Of a stretch of DNA of 64,000 nucleotides, positions 33,418 through 41,586 are shown in pieces. Source of the DNA: JAIFWN01 sp049304015 (GTDB lineage: Bacteria; Patescibacteriota; Minisyncoccia; Phycocordibacterales; Zambryskibacteraceae). Both the position numbers and the translations under genes were made by a program. The stretch spans positions 12,069-76,068 of the forward strand of contig JBAQNS010000009.1 in the NCBI GenBank assembly GCA_049304015.1, written 5' to 3'. The first letter of the stretch is position 1. Each line of letters starts with the position of its first letter. Below the pieces are notes generated by a model, which did no database searches, was not told the DNA's origin, and was given only the letters and a program-made list of their open reading frames with translations.

Positions 33418-34106
33418 AGCACCTCTATTTCAGAAATTTTATTTGATTTAAATTCATATAGACTGGCTGGTCGGGAACGATTACCAATTCTCTTGTGATG
33501 TAGTCTCTCTAGTATCTTTAATTTCAATATTTTCTTCCTAAAATTACGCTTATCCAAATCAGCCTTGAGGATACTCTCGTATGCTTGTTCGAGTTCAGTG
33601 AGAGTAAATTCTTTGGGCATCAGTTTGCACATCAATGTTGTATAAGTGATTCTTGATTGGAGTCTCCTTAGAGCTACTTTGAGAACTTCATCGTGGTCAT
33701 AGGCAAGATTTGATAATTGATCAACATGTTTCCATGACAATTCTCTAGTATTAATTTTTTCTGTTTCAGTTAATGATTCCCATGGCACTAATCCAATATA
33801 GGCGACTGCCACAACGCGTCCACGAGGATCTCTATTAATGCGGCTAAATGTATATAATTGCTCAATATGAATTTTTTTAGTTGAAATCATGCCCGCTCTA
33901 TCTTTCACTAGACGTACTACCGCTTGCTCAGCTGTTTCAGTAGGGAGCATAAGGCCACCAGGAAGTCCTGGTCTATCTACAAAGTGGGGGATATGGTTGA
34001 CTTTCATGATGCGGACAAGAAGTTCCTTATTGTGAATAGTGAATAAGGCTATATCTGCGGCCAAGACAGCGAAACGTAGGTGTTTAGGAGAACTATTTTT
34101 AGGCAT
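33414..34106 (-). CDS. NrtR-like regulator: degenerate Nudix domain plus winged helix
   Basis: 230 residues. The N-terminal half is a Nudix fold (FAVLAADIALFTIHNKELLVRIM, PGLPGGLMLPTETAEQAVVRLVKDRAGM); the box keeps GG and the first Glu but lacks the REUxEE catalytic core, as in NrtR sensors that bind rather than cleave. The C-terminal half (about 150-225; EFTLTELEQAYESI, NFRKKILKLKILE) is a winged helix. NrtR controls NAD metabolism genes and senses ADP-ribose or NAD; targets here are unknown. Start chosen at MPKNSSPKHLRF. It is divergent from the pseudokinase operon. Confidence 0.82.
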   Translation of the reverse strand: MPKNSSPKHLRFAVLAADIALFTIHNKELLVRIMKVNHIPHFVDRPGLPGGLMLPTETAEQAVVRLVKDRAGMISTKKIHIEQLYTFSRINRDPRGRVVAVAYIGLVPWESLTETEKINTRELSWKHVDQLSNLAYDHDEVLKVALRRLQSRITYTTLMCKLMPKEFTLTELEQAYESILKADLDKRNFRKKILKLKILERLHHKRIGNRSRPASLYEFKSNKISEIEVL

Positions 34107-34175
34107 AAATAATTTATAGCAACATACAGATATATTGTCAAATATACACTTATCCACAGTTTAGTAATTGTATAG

Positions 34176-34204
34176 TTGACACTAAGTAAATTAAGGAATA
34201 GTGT
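34176..34204 (+). promoter_or_regulatory. Upstream promoter-like site of the four-gene operon
   Basis: TTGACA (34176-34181), a 17-base spacer, TAGTGT (34199-34204), in the gap between the divergent NrtR-like gene and the operon. Confidence 0.5.
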
Positions 34205-34241
34205 GAGGTTAGACATATAAACCAAGCACTATTCTGAACCA

Positions 34242-34270
34242 TTGACTGTGTCTTATAAGTGTTATAGAGT
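34242..34270 (+). promoter_or_regulatory. Second promoter-like site of the four-gene operon
   Basis: TTGACT (34242-34247), a 17-base spacer, TAGAGT (34265-34270). The leader that follows contains a TTGTCAG/CTGACAA stem and then AGGAGG before the TTG start. Confidence 0.5.
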
Positions 34271-34357
34271 AGTGCGGGTTTAGACCGTTCTTTGTCAGAG
34301 AGATTTAGTTTAGCTGACAATCTATTTAGTTCAATTTTGACCTCAAAAGGAGGGATA

Positions 34358-35182
34358 TTGATTATCAAAGATCCTGGCTCTGGGAAGAGCTATGAAGTTG
34401 GTCAAAGAGTGGCTGAGACCGAAAGGTATCGGCTTTATCTCTGTAGACCAGAGGGTGAGTCTTCGGACCACCTGCTTCAAATCGCGGTGGAGGTGGAGCA
34501 TAATGCTGCCCTCGATCGCGCGTCGTACGTTCTGGAAAGGCTCGAAGAAGAAGCTCGCAAGATCGAGGAAGAGTTCGCCAAGGTGAAAACCGAGCCGAAT
34601 CACTTCCTGAATTACCAACTCTGTTTCCCCAAGGTCGTGGGTTCATTCATACCAGACGATCAGGGTGGCAGACGAGTAAACATCCTTTGCTTCAGAGAGG
34701 TGGAGGATGTAGGCAAGGTTGTACCGCTACAGAACCTCGTAGAGACGGACAAGCTTCGTGCAGATTTGAGGTCGAGTGCTTGGATCATGGGGAAACTCCT
34801 CAAGATCCTCATCTTCCTCAATGATGCGAATGTGGTTGCTCATGATCTGTCGCTCGGCAATGTTCTCATCGAACCCGAGCAACACTACGTCATCATTTTC
34901 AGTTGGGCTGACGCCGAATTGAAAGCTGGTGCAGTAGGTAGAGCAATCACGAGAAGTGAAATTCAAGCAGCTGCTCGCGTTGTCATCGAAGTGCTGGGAG
35001 GTACTCTCGAAGGAGGTATCCCCGGTGATGGTGGTCAAGAGCATGTTCAGTATCAGAAGTTTCTCTTCGACCTCGCACATGGCAGTGAAAGTAACGCGGC
35101 ACTGGCTCACATGTCGTTCTACAAGTTGGTTGATAGTTTGTGGCCACGCGGTTTCTATCCATTCACCACCCACTCTCGGTAA
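34358..35182 (+). CDS. Protein-kinase-fold protein, probable pseudokinase
   Basis: 274 residues, first gene of a GC-rich operon. Start TTG 34358 follows AGGAGG (4 to 5 bases); no ATG fits as well. The kinase-like layout: a glycine-poor N lobe (VGQRVAETERYRLYLCRP), a beta-3 position reading LLQIAVE with Gln where the ATP-binding Lys is expected, a catalytic-loop match AHDLSLGNVLI (HxDxxxxN), and YVIIFSWADA where the metal-binding DFG/DxW Asp should be. Catalytic Asp and Asn are kept, but Lys and DFG-Asp appear lost. An acidic helical insert lies between (about 60-80). It may bind nucleotide or act as scaffold. Confidence 0.6.
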   Translation: MIIKDPGSGKSYEVGQRVAETERYRLYLCRPEGESSDHLLQIAVEVEHNAALDRASYVLERLEEEARKIEEEFAKVKTEPNHFLNYQLCFPKVVGSFIPDDQGGRRVNILCFREVEDVGKVVPLQNLVETDKLRADLRSSAWIMGKLLKILIFLNDANVVAHDLSLGNVLIEPEQHYVIIFSWADAELKAGAVGRAITRSEIQAAARVVIEVLGGTLEGGIPGDGGQEHVQYQKFLFDLAHGSESNAALAHMSFYKLVDSLWPRGFYPFTTHSR

Positions 35183-35199
35183 AACGGGAAGGAAGGACG

Positions 35200-36324
35200 A
35201 TGGGAAGCAGAACATTCTCGAGGGATGCCTACGTCAAGGCGAGCAGCTTGTACACCAAGCCGGGTGAGTCAACGACTGCCCGAGGTGAACAAGAAGTTCG
35301 TCGGACAGGCAAGCTGAATCCACTTGTGGATCCGGCTGAATTCGGAGTAGTGCGTGAATCACGCATTCGCCTCGAAGATCGAGAAGGAGGTGGCTTCACT
35401 GTCACCGTGGGCACACCAGTGCCTGTCGAGTATCGTCTGGACACCACTGGTTCCATGGGTGACAACGTCGAACGGGCGTACAAGGCACTGCCGCATACGT
35501 GCGAGCATGTGGCCGCTGTACTGCCAGGCCGAGACCCCTTCTACTGCGCTTCGATTTTCGGTGATGTCGTCGACCAGTTCGTACTGTGTCGAGGACAATT
35601 CGAAGCCGAAGCAGAGAAGATGGTCAACCAACTCACGCTCATGGTTCCAGAAGGTAGCGGTGGAGACACCCCAGAAGATCCTCAGTACGGACTCTTCGGT
35701 GCCGCCTACCTTACCAACGCTTATCTGCAACGTATCGGTTTGCGCTCCTATGACTTCACTGTCACGGACGCACCGATGCATGATCTGATTAGCGCCAAGC
35801 AGCTCAAGCGTATCTTCGGTGATGAAGTGTTCGAGAAGCTGAAGGAAAATGGCCAGTCGATTTCAGCGAAGGATTTACCCTCCAATACAGAGATCGTCAA
35901 GGATCTCTTGAAGAGGGCTCATGCCTTTGCTTTCATGGTTGGCAATTCTGCCACCCACGCCTGGACCAGCCTCTACGGTTCCGAACACGTGATTCTTCTG
36001 CCCCGGATCGAGTACACTCCTCACATCATGGCCGTTATCATTGGCCTGACGGAAGGAACTCTCGATTTGCGTTCATCCAAGGATTTCTTGACTGAACGCA
36101 ACCTCAGCAAGGTCGAAGCACAGGGCATCATCGACGCAGTGGCGCACATCCCGCTCGGTGCACAGACCATGTGCCCCAATTTCGACAAGTTGCCCAAGGC
36201 AGGTGACATCTTCAAGGAGAAGACCGACCTCTGGCCGATCGATCCGGAAGACATTCCTACTTCTGCTGCTCCGAAGAAGGGCAAGAAGGGCGGCAAGGAA
36301 TCTGGCAAGGGTGGGTGGCTCTAG
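35200..36324 (+). CDS. von Willebrand factor A (vWA) domain protein
   Basis: 374 residues, second gene of the operon. Start ATG 35200, with GGAAGGA 5-10 bases upstream. After a polar N-terminal segment (about 1-70), the vWA domain has an intact MIDAS motif DTTGSMG (residues 81-87), a conserved GGDTPED loop (about 153-159) and SYDFTVTDAP. The C terminus is a Lys/Gly-rich tail ending GKGGWL. vWA proteins bind partners through a Mg ion and often team with AAA or kinase proteins in bacterial operons. Cytoplasmic: no signal peptide. Codon use favours C- and G-ending codons, unlike neighbours outside the operon. Confidence 0.82.
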   Translation: MGSRTFSRDAYVKASSLYTKPGESTTARGEQEVRRTGKLNPLVDPAEFGVVRESRIRLEDREGGGFTVTVGTPVPVEYRLDTTGSMGDNVERAYKALPHTCEHVAAVLPGRDPFYCASIFGDVVDQFVLCRGQFEAEAEKMVNQLTLMVPEGSGGDTPEDPQYGLFGAAYLTNAYLQRIGLRSYDFTVTDAPMHDLISAKQLKRIFGDEVFEKLKENGQSISAKDLPSNTEIVKDLLKRAHAFAFMVGNSATHAWTSLYGSEHVILLPRIEYTPHIMAVIIGLTEGTLDLRSSKDFLTERNLSKVEAQGIIDAVAHIPLGAQTMCPNFDKLPKAGDIFKEKTDLWPIDPEDIPTSAAPKKGKKGGKESGKGGWL

Positions 36325-36351
36325 GCTTTCACTTCGACCGAGGACGTGACG

Positions 36352-37725
36352 ATGAAAAAGATTTACGTCGTCACGGACCTTGGTCCTGGTGACGGTGGTA
36401 AGGGTGGTGTGGTCCACAAGATCAGCCACATGCAAGGTGCTCACACTATCCTCAAGGTAGGAGGAGCACAGGGAAGTCATGGAGTATCTACTTCGAGTGG
36501 AAAACGATTTGCCTTTAGTCAATTTGGTTGTGGCACCTTCGAAGGTGTTCGCACTCACTTGACCAAGAGGTTCGTTGCTTCACCTGAAGGGATACTCAAC
36601 GAAGCGCAAGCTTTGGATCAAGGTTGTGGTTTGAGTGATGTCTACAGTCTGCTCACAGTGGATGAGGATGTCATTTGTGCCACTCCGTATCATGGCATCT
36701 CTTCACGCTTGAAAGAGCTTGCAAGAGGAGATAATCTTCGCGGTACGATTGGGACAGGGGTTGGTGAGGCGTTTCGCTACAACCAACGTTTTCCTGAACT
36801 GACTATCCGTGCGAAGGATCTCTTCAGCCAAAACCTAAGAGAGCTGCTGGCTGCAGTTAGAGACCAACTACACGTTGACCTCGAATCTGTAATTAGTGGT
36901 ACTTTCTTAGAAAGTGATAGGGTCTTAGTTGAACAAGAAGTAGATCGTCTGCTTGATCCGAAATACCTTGAATTTATTTTGCATCGTTTTCGAACGGCTG
37001 CAAAGCATGTCCGAATAGTAGGCCAAGAGTATTTTCATGATCTTACCACCAGCTATGGTGTGATGGTTGTTGAAAGTTCTCATGGTGTACTGACGGATCA
37101 TTTTCAAGGGTTTCATCCTCATACTTCAGCCATTCGAACACTTCCTCGCTTCACGCGTGGGATGCTCGAAGAAGTTGGATATGATGGCGAACTGGTGAAC
37201 ATTGGGGTAACCCGTGCATATCAAATTCGTCATGGTGCAGGGCCTATGCCAACAGCCGATGAGGCTATGGCAGAAAACCTTTTACCAGGAAGTTCGAAGG
37301 ATGAGAATCGCTATCAGGGAAAGGTGCGTGTTGGTCCACTTGATTTGGTACTGCTTCGTTATGCGATAGCAGCCTGTGGTGGACCAGATGCATTCGACGG
37401 CTTGGCTGTCACCTGGTTCGATCAAATCCAGGAGAATGGATCTTGGTTTTTGTGTCGGAGCTACAAGGGAGCAACAGATCAAAACTTTTTCACCCCACAA
37501 GGTGAGTTGAAGGTTCGATTTGGAGATGATGAAGAACAGTTGAAGTATCAGGAGGAACTTGGTCACCATCTAGAAAGGTGCGTACCAGTGCTCACAGAGC
37601 ACACAGTTTCTCCTGGTCCCAACTTTAACTTCCTCACTTGCTCTGCAGTATTGAATGAAGCACTTCGAGTACCTGTACGGATGGTCTCGTTCGGATCTAC
37701 CGAACAAGAAAAATTGTGTAGGTGA
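36352..37725 (+). CDS. Adenylosuccinate synthetase-like protein (divergent PurA)
   Basis: 457 residues, third gene of the operon. The fold is recognisable: the P-loop region DLGPGDGGKGG (PurA: WGDEGKGK) keeps the catalytic-base Asp but changes Glu to Gly and the last Lys to Gly; GGAQGSHG keeps the catalytic His of GGHNAGHT; TIGTGVGEAF matches TTGRGIGPAY; QIRHGAGPMPT matches STRVGAGPFPT; and GPLDLVLLRYAI matches GWLDTVAVRRA. True PurA makes adenylosuccinate from IMP, Asp and GTP. No other purine genes are in the window, so a different ligation in this operon is likely. Start ATG 36352; GTG 36346 is an alternative. Confidence 0.75.
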   Translation: MKKIYVVTDLGPGDGGKGGVVHKISHMQGAHTILKVGGAQGSHGVSTSSGKRFAFSQFGCGTFEGVRTHLTKRFVASPEGILNEAQALDQGCGLSDVYSLLTVDEDVICATPYHGISSRLKELARGDNLRGTIGTGVGEAFRYNQRFPELTIRAKDLFSQNLRELLAAVRDQLHVDLESVISGTFLESDRVLVEQEVDRLLDPKYLEFILHRFRTAAKHVRIVGQEYFHDLTTSYGVMVVESSHGVLTDHFQGFHPHTSAIRTLPRFTRGMLEEVGYDGELVNIGVTRAYQIRHGAGPMPTADEAMAENLLPGSSKDENRYQGKVRVGPLDLVLLRYAIAACGGPDAFDGLAVTWFDQIQENGSWFLCRSYKGATDQNFFTPQGELKVRFGDDEEQLKYQEELGHHLERCVPVLTEHTVSPGPNFNFLTCSAVLNEALRVPVRMVSFGSTEQEKLCR

Positions 37726-37747
37726 ATTCAAACCACAAGGAGTAACC

Positions 37748-38896
37748 GTGGGAACTTCTGCAGAACCGACCGTTGGTGACGCTGTCACCACGAGGCTCAC
37801 CGAATTGGGTGTCGAACCGACTGTGATCGAGAAGATCAGGACGGACCTCGGCGCCACTTCGGTGGACGATCTGGCTGGCCTCAACGAGAGTGATCTCGTC
37901 GGCGCCGGCATGAAGGCTCTTCCGGCGAGGAATCTCGTCGCAAAGCTCAGGAAGGCCGCAGCGGAAGCTGCTGCTCCTGCCGCAAGTGCAGTCAGCACGA
38001 TGTCGTTCGAAGGCGTACTGCCGGCAGTGCCGGATGATACGTCATGGCTTGCGGCACTTCGTGCAGGTGGAGTTCTGAAGGTCGATCAGTCGACCGTCAT
38101 CTCCGCCGTTCGTGCAGGACTCGCTCACCGGGTCGGACTCTTCGAAGTTCCGGATCTGCTCGTCGCAGAGATGGAGCGGTTCTCGGATGCGAACGAAGAG
38201 CAGGTCGACCCGGAGTTCTTCAAGCTCCGCAAGATGCTGACTCGCAAGTCGTACGGCGATATCTTCGAGGCCATCGAAGGACTCGAAGGCTCGTACGTCA
38301 CCGAGGGTCGCAAGAAGGAACTCTTCAGCCGTCTCGATGGCAAGTTGTGGCCGGCAATCATCAGCTTCAACGGCGCCCTTAAGGCGTGGCAGGAAGCATG
38401 GATGCAGGGTGCAGCCAATCCTGCCATCATGATGAGCGCGATCTTTGCGGCTTCTGGTACTGGTGGTGGAGCGATGCCTCCGGGCATGATGCAGCCACCC
38501 GATACCGGCGTCCTGCGTGACAACGCGGCAGCCGTGGCGGACGCAGTCAATCGCGTTTTCGCTGGGACTGGCGTGCAGATCGCCGCGGCCCTCGCATACG
38601 AGGCGTCGCGTATCAAGGAGACTCTCACGAACCCGCGGTTGCCCGCCCTTATCGGTGCGGCCAATCGCGACCAGATGCTTCGTCAGCTGGGTGTGGCCGT
38701 TTCGGCGACCTATCCTCGCCTCGAGATGAACCTGACCAAGTTCGTGCTGGCGGTTCTGCAGGCACAGGACCAGCCGGCCGGCAACGAAGAGCTTCAGTAC
38801 TTCGGTGCCATGTACATGCTCGGGTCCCAGATCCCCTGGGAGCAGCTGGGTTCGACTGGCAAGCCGTCGGGTATCGGCGGCGGTCGTCGCCTCTAG
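37748..38896 (+). CDS. SAM-like domain protein with helical C-terminal region
   Basis: 382 residues, last gene of the operon, with the highest GC content. Start GTG 37748 after AAGGAG (5 bases). Residues about 12-65 (LTELGVEPTVIEKIRTDLGA, LAGLNESDLVGAGMKALPARN) follow the SAM-domain pattern of five helices, a module used for oligomerisation. The rest is Ala-rich and helical, with a Gly/Met/Pro stretch (about 230-245) and a tail ending IGGGRRL. No enzyme motif seen. It may be a polymerising scaffold for the other three proteins (inference). Followed by a strong terminator. Confidence 0.65.
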   Translation: MGTSAEPTVGDAVTTRLTELGVEPTVIEKIRTDLGATSVDDLAGLNESDLVGAGMKALPARNLVAKLRKAAAEAAAPAASAVSTMSFEGVLPAVPDDTSWLAALRAGGVLKVDQSTVISAVRAGLAHRVGLFEVPDLLVAEMERFSDANEEQVDPEFFKLRKMLTRKSYGDIFEAIEGLEGSYVTEGRKKELFSRLDGKLWPAIISFNGALKAWQEAWMQGAANPAIMMSAIFAASGTGGGAMPPGMMQPPDTGVLRDNAAAVADAVNRVFAGTGVQIAAALAYEASRIKETLTNPRLPALIGAANRDQMLRQLGVAVSATYPRLEMNLTKFVLAVLQAQDQPAGNEELQYFGAMYMLGSQIPWEQLGSTGKPSGIGGGRRL

Positions 38897-38925
38897 AACC
38901 AAATCTCTCAATAAGTACATTAGTT

Positions 38926-38955
38926 GGGCGGATACGATTAGTGTCCGCCCTTTTT
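38926..38955 (+). terminator. Intrinsic terminator of the four-gene operon
   Basis: GGGCGGA (38926-38932) pairs with TCCGCCC (38944-38950), followed by five T residues. Confidence 0.9.
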
Positions 38956-38966
38956 CATTGCCTAAT

Positions 38967-40742
38967 TTATGAAAGTTTAGGGAGAAAAACTCTTTGGGTA
39001 AAAAGTTTAAGTGCAGTTTGTCTAAATCCTGAATCCCAAAATACACTCTTTCCATCAACAAGTTCGGAATGTTCAGTATGCAATCCGCCGGAGGGAGGTA
39101 AAAATTTCTTGTACCCCTTGTGCATCAGTCTGTATTGCAAGGTGTCTCTTTCAAGTTCCTCTAAGAAAACTCTTCGTGCAGGCAATCCATAAATTTCACC
39201 ATTATTGTAAAAATATTGAGTCAAAAGTTTTTCGTGCAAATCTTTTATCACTTGTTTGTCTCCATCCCAAACTGCTCCAAACAAAACATGGGTCCAGTAA
39301 CTTTCTCCTACGAATGGTTCTGGTTTATCAAAATCATGAACCTTTAATCCAATTGGTGCTTCCTCTAACCAAAACTCTATAGTGTCTCCATGAGCATATT
39401 TTTGAGGAAGCTTTGACTTGAGTAACTCCTTAACTCTCTCCTTATCCTCCAATTTAATTTCAGGTTTAACAAAAATAGCCAAATCTAAGTCAGAATTTGA
39501 TGTCCCATAGCCCTTAAGTTTTGAGCCAAAATACAATGCCACAGGGTATAAATACTGTGCCAGCTCTGCATCATTTTCGATTATTGAGGTAATATTATTC
39601 ATAATTTCTTGATCATTATTAGCCTCAGTCAAATTTTTTGAAAACGGTCCTGATAGGGAAGTGAGTTTTAGACCAAGACTCAAAAATACAGCTTCATCCA
39701 AAATATTTAATTTGTTTAATCTATAGAAAAGAGTTGAAAGTTCATCTACAGTCTCTGGAGTTTTTTTATCCCAAAGTGACATTATGATATCCTCATATTT
39801 TTTGTATATTTTTATAGCTTCATCTTGATTTACTGCTGTTGTTGACTCTATGGCATCTCGGATACCAATAACCAAGGCGAGTTTGTCATCACTAGTTACG
39901 ACCTTTTCATCCTCTAGTACTAGTTTTGCTATATCACGGGCTTTTGATTCTGTATCCCTTCTCTTTCTTTCACTACTTAACCAAGCAGTGCGTCCTTCTG
40001 TGACTATTTCTGGTTCTTCAATTTCAATTCTAGCTTCAGAAACATTAATTTGCCCCAAGTATTTATCCTCCACAAGTCCCAGGTCGACCGCTACAGTGAG
40101 TGCTTCATATGCATTTTGTCTAAAGACGTCATCATCACTTTCACTGATTAAGTTTAAAACTTTATCTACACTAATTAATTCCTTTTCTATTAATTTAGGG
40201 ATTAAGTGCGCAGCCTTTACCACTCTGGGCAAATCACTTTCTCTTAATTCTACTTCTAATACATCTCCATCAACAAAATTTGCTCGGACATCATGTATAT
40301 CTAAGCATGCTTCCCATGCATTCATGTATGTTGCTCTAAATTTTTCTGCAGCTTGTGACAGTTCACTATCAGGAGCACCTAAATTTACACTCGGTAAATA
40401 TTCGAATGGCACATAAAGCAAAGCTCTTTTATAATCTGGGTTTTCAAGTAAATGACTCAATGATTCAAACAAATCTATAACCTGCTTCTCACTCAGCTGG
40501 CCTTCATTTAGTGCCAGTTCTAACTCAATATTAGGTTTTCGCATATTAGAAATCACAGCTTCAACACTTTCAATTATTTTTTTGCGTTCTTCTATTTGTT
40601 TAATGAATACCTCATTGTCCAAAATCTTTTCTGGCCAAACATTCGACTGATTAGTTGAATCAAGTAGTGATTCAACTGCAGGTACGGTAAATTGTCTTTT
40701 CTCTGCTGATTCTTCGTTTAGATTTGTGCCCTCTCTATACAT
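38967..40742 (-). CDS. Large protein with nucleotidyltransferase (pol-beta fold) domain
   Basis: 591 residues. A long helical N-terminal region (about 1-390, possibly HEAT-like) precedes a nucleotidyltransferase core, LYFGSKLKGYGTSNSDLDLAIFV (GS...G...DxD, about 415-437), with a possible third carboxylate in VHDF. Such domains transfer nucleotides to proteins, RNA or small molecules. I do not recognise the full architecture. Converges on the four-gene operon but has a low-GC, leaderless style (TATAAT 6 bases before ATG), so it is probably not part of it. Confidence 0.75.
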   Translation of the reverse strand: MYREGTNLNEESAEKRQFTVPAVESLLDSTNQSNVWPEKILDNEVFIKQIEERKKIIESVEAVISNMRKPNIELELALNEGQLSEKQVIDLFESLSHLLENPDYKRALLYVPFEYLPSVNLGAPDSELSQAAEKFRATYMNAWEACLDIHDVRANFVDGDVLEVELRESDLPRVVKAAHLIPKLIEKELISVDKVLNLISESDDDVFRQNAYEALTVAVDLGLVEDKYLGQINVSEARIEIEEPEIVTEGRTAWLSSERKRRDTESKARDIAKLVLEDEKVVTSDDKLALVIGIRDAIESTTAVNQDEAIKIYKKYEDIIMSLWDKKTPETVDELSTLFYRLNKLNILDEAVFLSLGLKLTSLSGPFSKNLTEANNDQEIMNNITSIIENDAELAQYLYPVALYFGSKLKGYGTSNSDLDLAIFVKPEIKLEDKERVKELLKSKLPQKYAHGDTIEFWLEEAPIGLKVHDFDKPEPFVGESYWTHVLFGAVWDGDKQVIKDLHEKLLTQYFYNNGEIYGLPARRVFLEELERDTLQYRLMHKGYKKFLPPSGGLHTEHSELVDGKSVFWDSGFRQTALKLFTQRVFLPKLS

Positions 40743-40770
40743 AAGGCCATTATATGGCTATTATTTGGGT

Positions 40771-41586
40771 ATGTCACTTTCTATAGGTATTGTCGGACTA
40801 CCAAATGTGGGCAAATCAACGCTTTTTAATGCATTGACCAAGAAATCTGTGCCCGCGGAGAATTATCCCTTCTGCACCATTGACCCATCAGTGGGTATTG
40901 TGCCTGTACCAGATGAACGCCTTACAAAACTTGCAGAAATGAGTAAATCAAAAAAAGTTATCCCTGCTGTCGTTGAATTCGTAGATATTGCCGGTTTAGT
41001 TAAAGGAGCGTCAGAGGGTGCAGGATTAGGGAATAAATTTCTCTCTCATATAAGAGAAGTAGATGCCATTATCCAAGTAGTTCGAATCTTTGAAGATAAA
41101 GATATTATTCATGTCCACGACAAGGTTGACCCACTTTTTGATATAGAAATAATAAATATGGAGCTAGTAGCAGCAAACATAAATAAACCAATTCTTTATG
41201 TGATAAATACTTCAGAAGCCTCAGAGAATCATAGAGAAGTACTTTCGAAGATACCTGGACCTTATATAGAGATAGATCCAATCTTTGGGACTGGTTTAGA
41301 GAATCTTATTAAAGCTGGATATGATTTATTGGATTTAATTACTTTCTTCACTACTGGAGAAAAGGAGTCTAGGGCTTGGACTACAAAGAGAAACTCAACA
41401 GCACCTGAAGCAGGCAGGGCCATTCATAATGATTTTAAAGAGAAGTTTATTAGAGCCGAGGTTATAGAGAATGAGAAGCTACTTGAAGCTGGTTCATATG
41501 CTGCAGCCAGAGCCAAAGGTTGGGTTAGGACAGAAGGTAAGGAATATATTGTGAAGGATGGGGATGTGGTAGAATTCCTTATATGA
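40771..41586 (+). CDS. ychF: Ribosome-binding ATPase YchF, lacking the coiled-coil domain
   Basis: 271 residues instead of about 363. G1 is GLPNVGKSTLFNAL, G3 region VDIAGLVKGASEGAGLGN, and the nucleotide-specificity motif NTSE replaces NKxD, as usual for this ATP-preferring family. The C-terminal TGS domain is intact (IHNDFKEKFIRAEVI, GKEYIVKDGDVVEFLI). Between IINMELVAANIN and KPILYVINTSE the roughly 80-residue helical hairpin (A domain) is missing. Start set at MSLSIGIVGLP, with TATTAT ending 6 bases before it. It overlaps the next gene by 4 bases. Confidence 0.95.
   Translation: MSLSIGIVGLPNVGKSTLFNALTKKSVPAENYPFCTIDPSVGIVPVPDERLTKLAEMSKSKKVIPAVVEFVDIAGLVKGASEGAGLGNKFLSHIREVDAIIQVVRIFEDKDIIHVHDKVDPLFDIEIINMELVAANINKPILYVINTSEASENHREVLSKIPGPYIEIDPIFGTGLENLIKAGYDLLDLITFFTTGEKESRAWTTKRNSTAPEAGRAIHNDFKEKFIRAEVIENEKLLEAGSYAAARAKGWVRTEGKEYIVKDGDVVEFLI

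Noticed and set aside
34727..36558. Several antisense ORFs over the kinase-like and vWA genes
   Set aside because: The plus frames show recognisable folds (kinase loop, MIDAS), ordered SD sites and operon spacing; the antisense ones show none.
36352..37725. Ordinary PurA for purine synthesis, or phage PurZ
   Set aside because: P-loop changes and the operon context speak against purine synthesis. The catalytic Asp that PurZ is thought to lose is kept.
34358..38896. Known TerY-P triad or a classical defence system
   Set aside because: A PP2C phosphatase and the Zn-ribbon kinase of TerY-P are absent, and no nuclease, reverse transcriptase or NLR-type ATPase is present.
38042..39061. Minus-strand ORF of 339 codons across the operon end
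   Set aside because: Long antisense frames are expected in GC-rich DNA; the translation is rich in His, Arg and Leu without domain, and it crosses the operon terminator.
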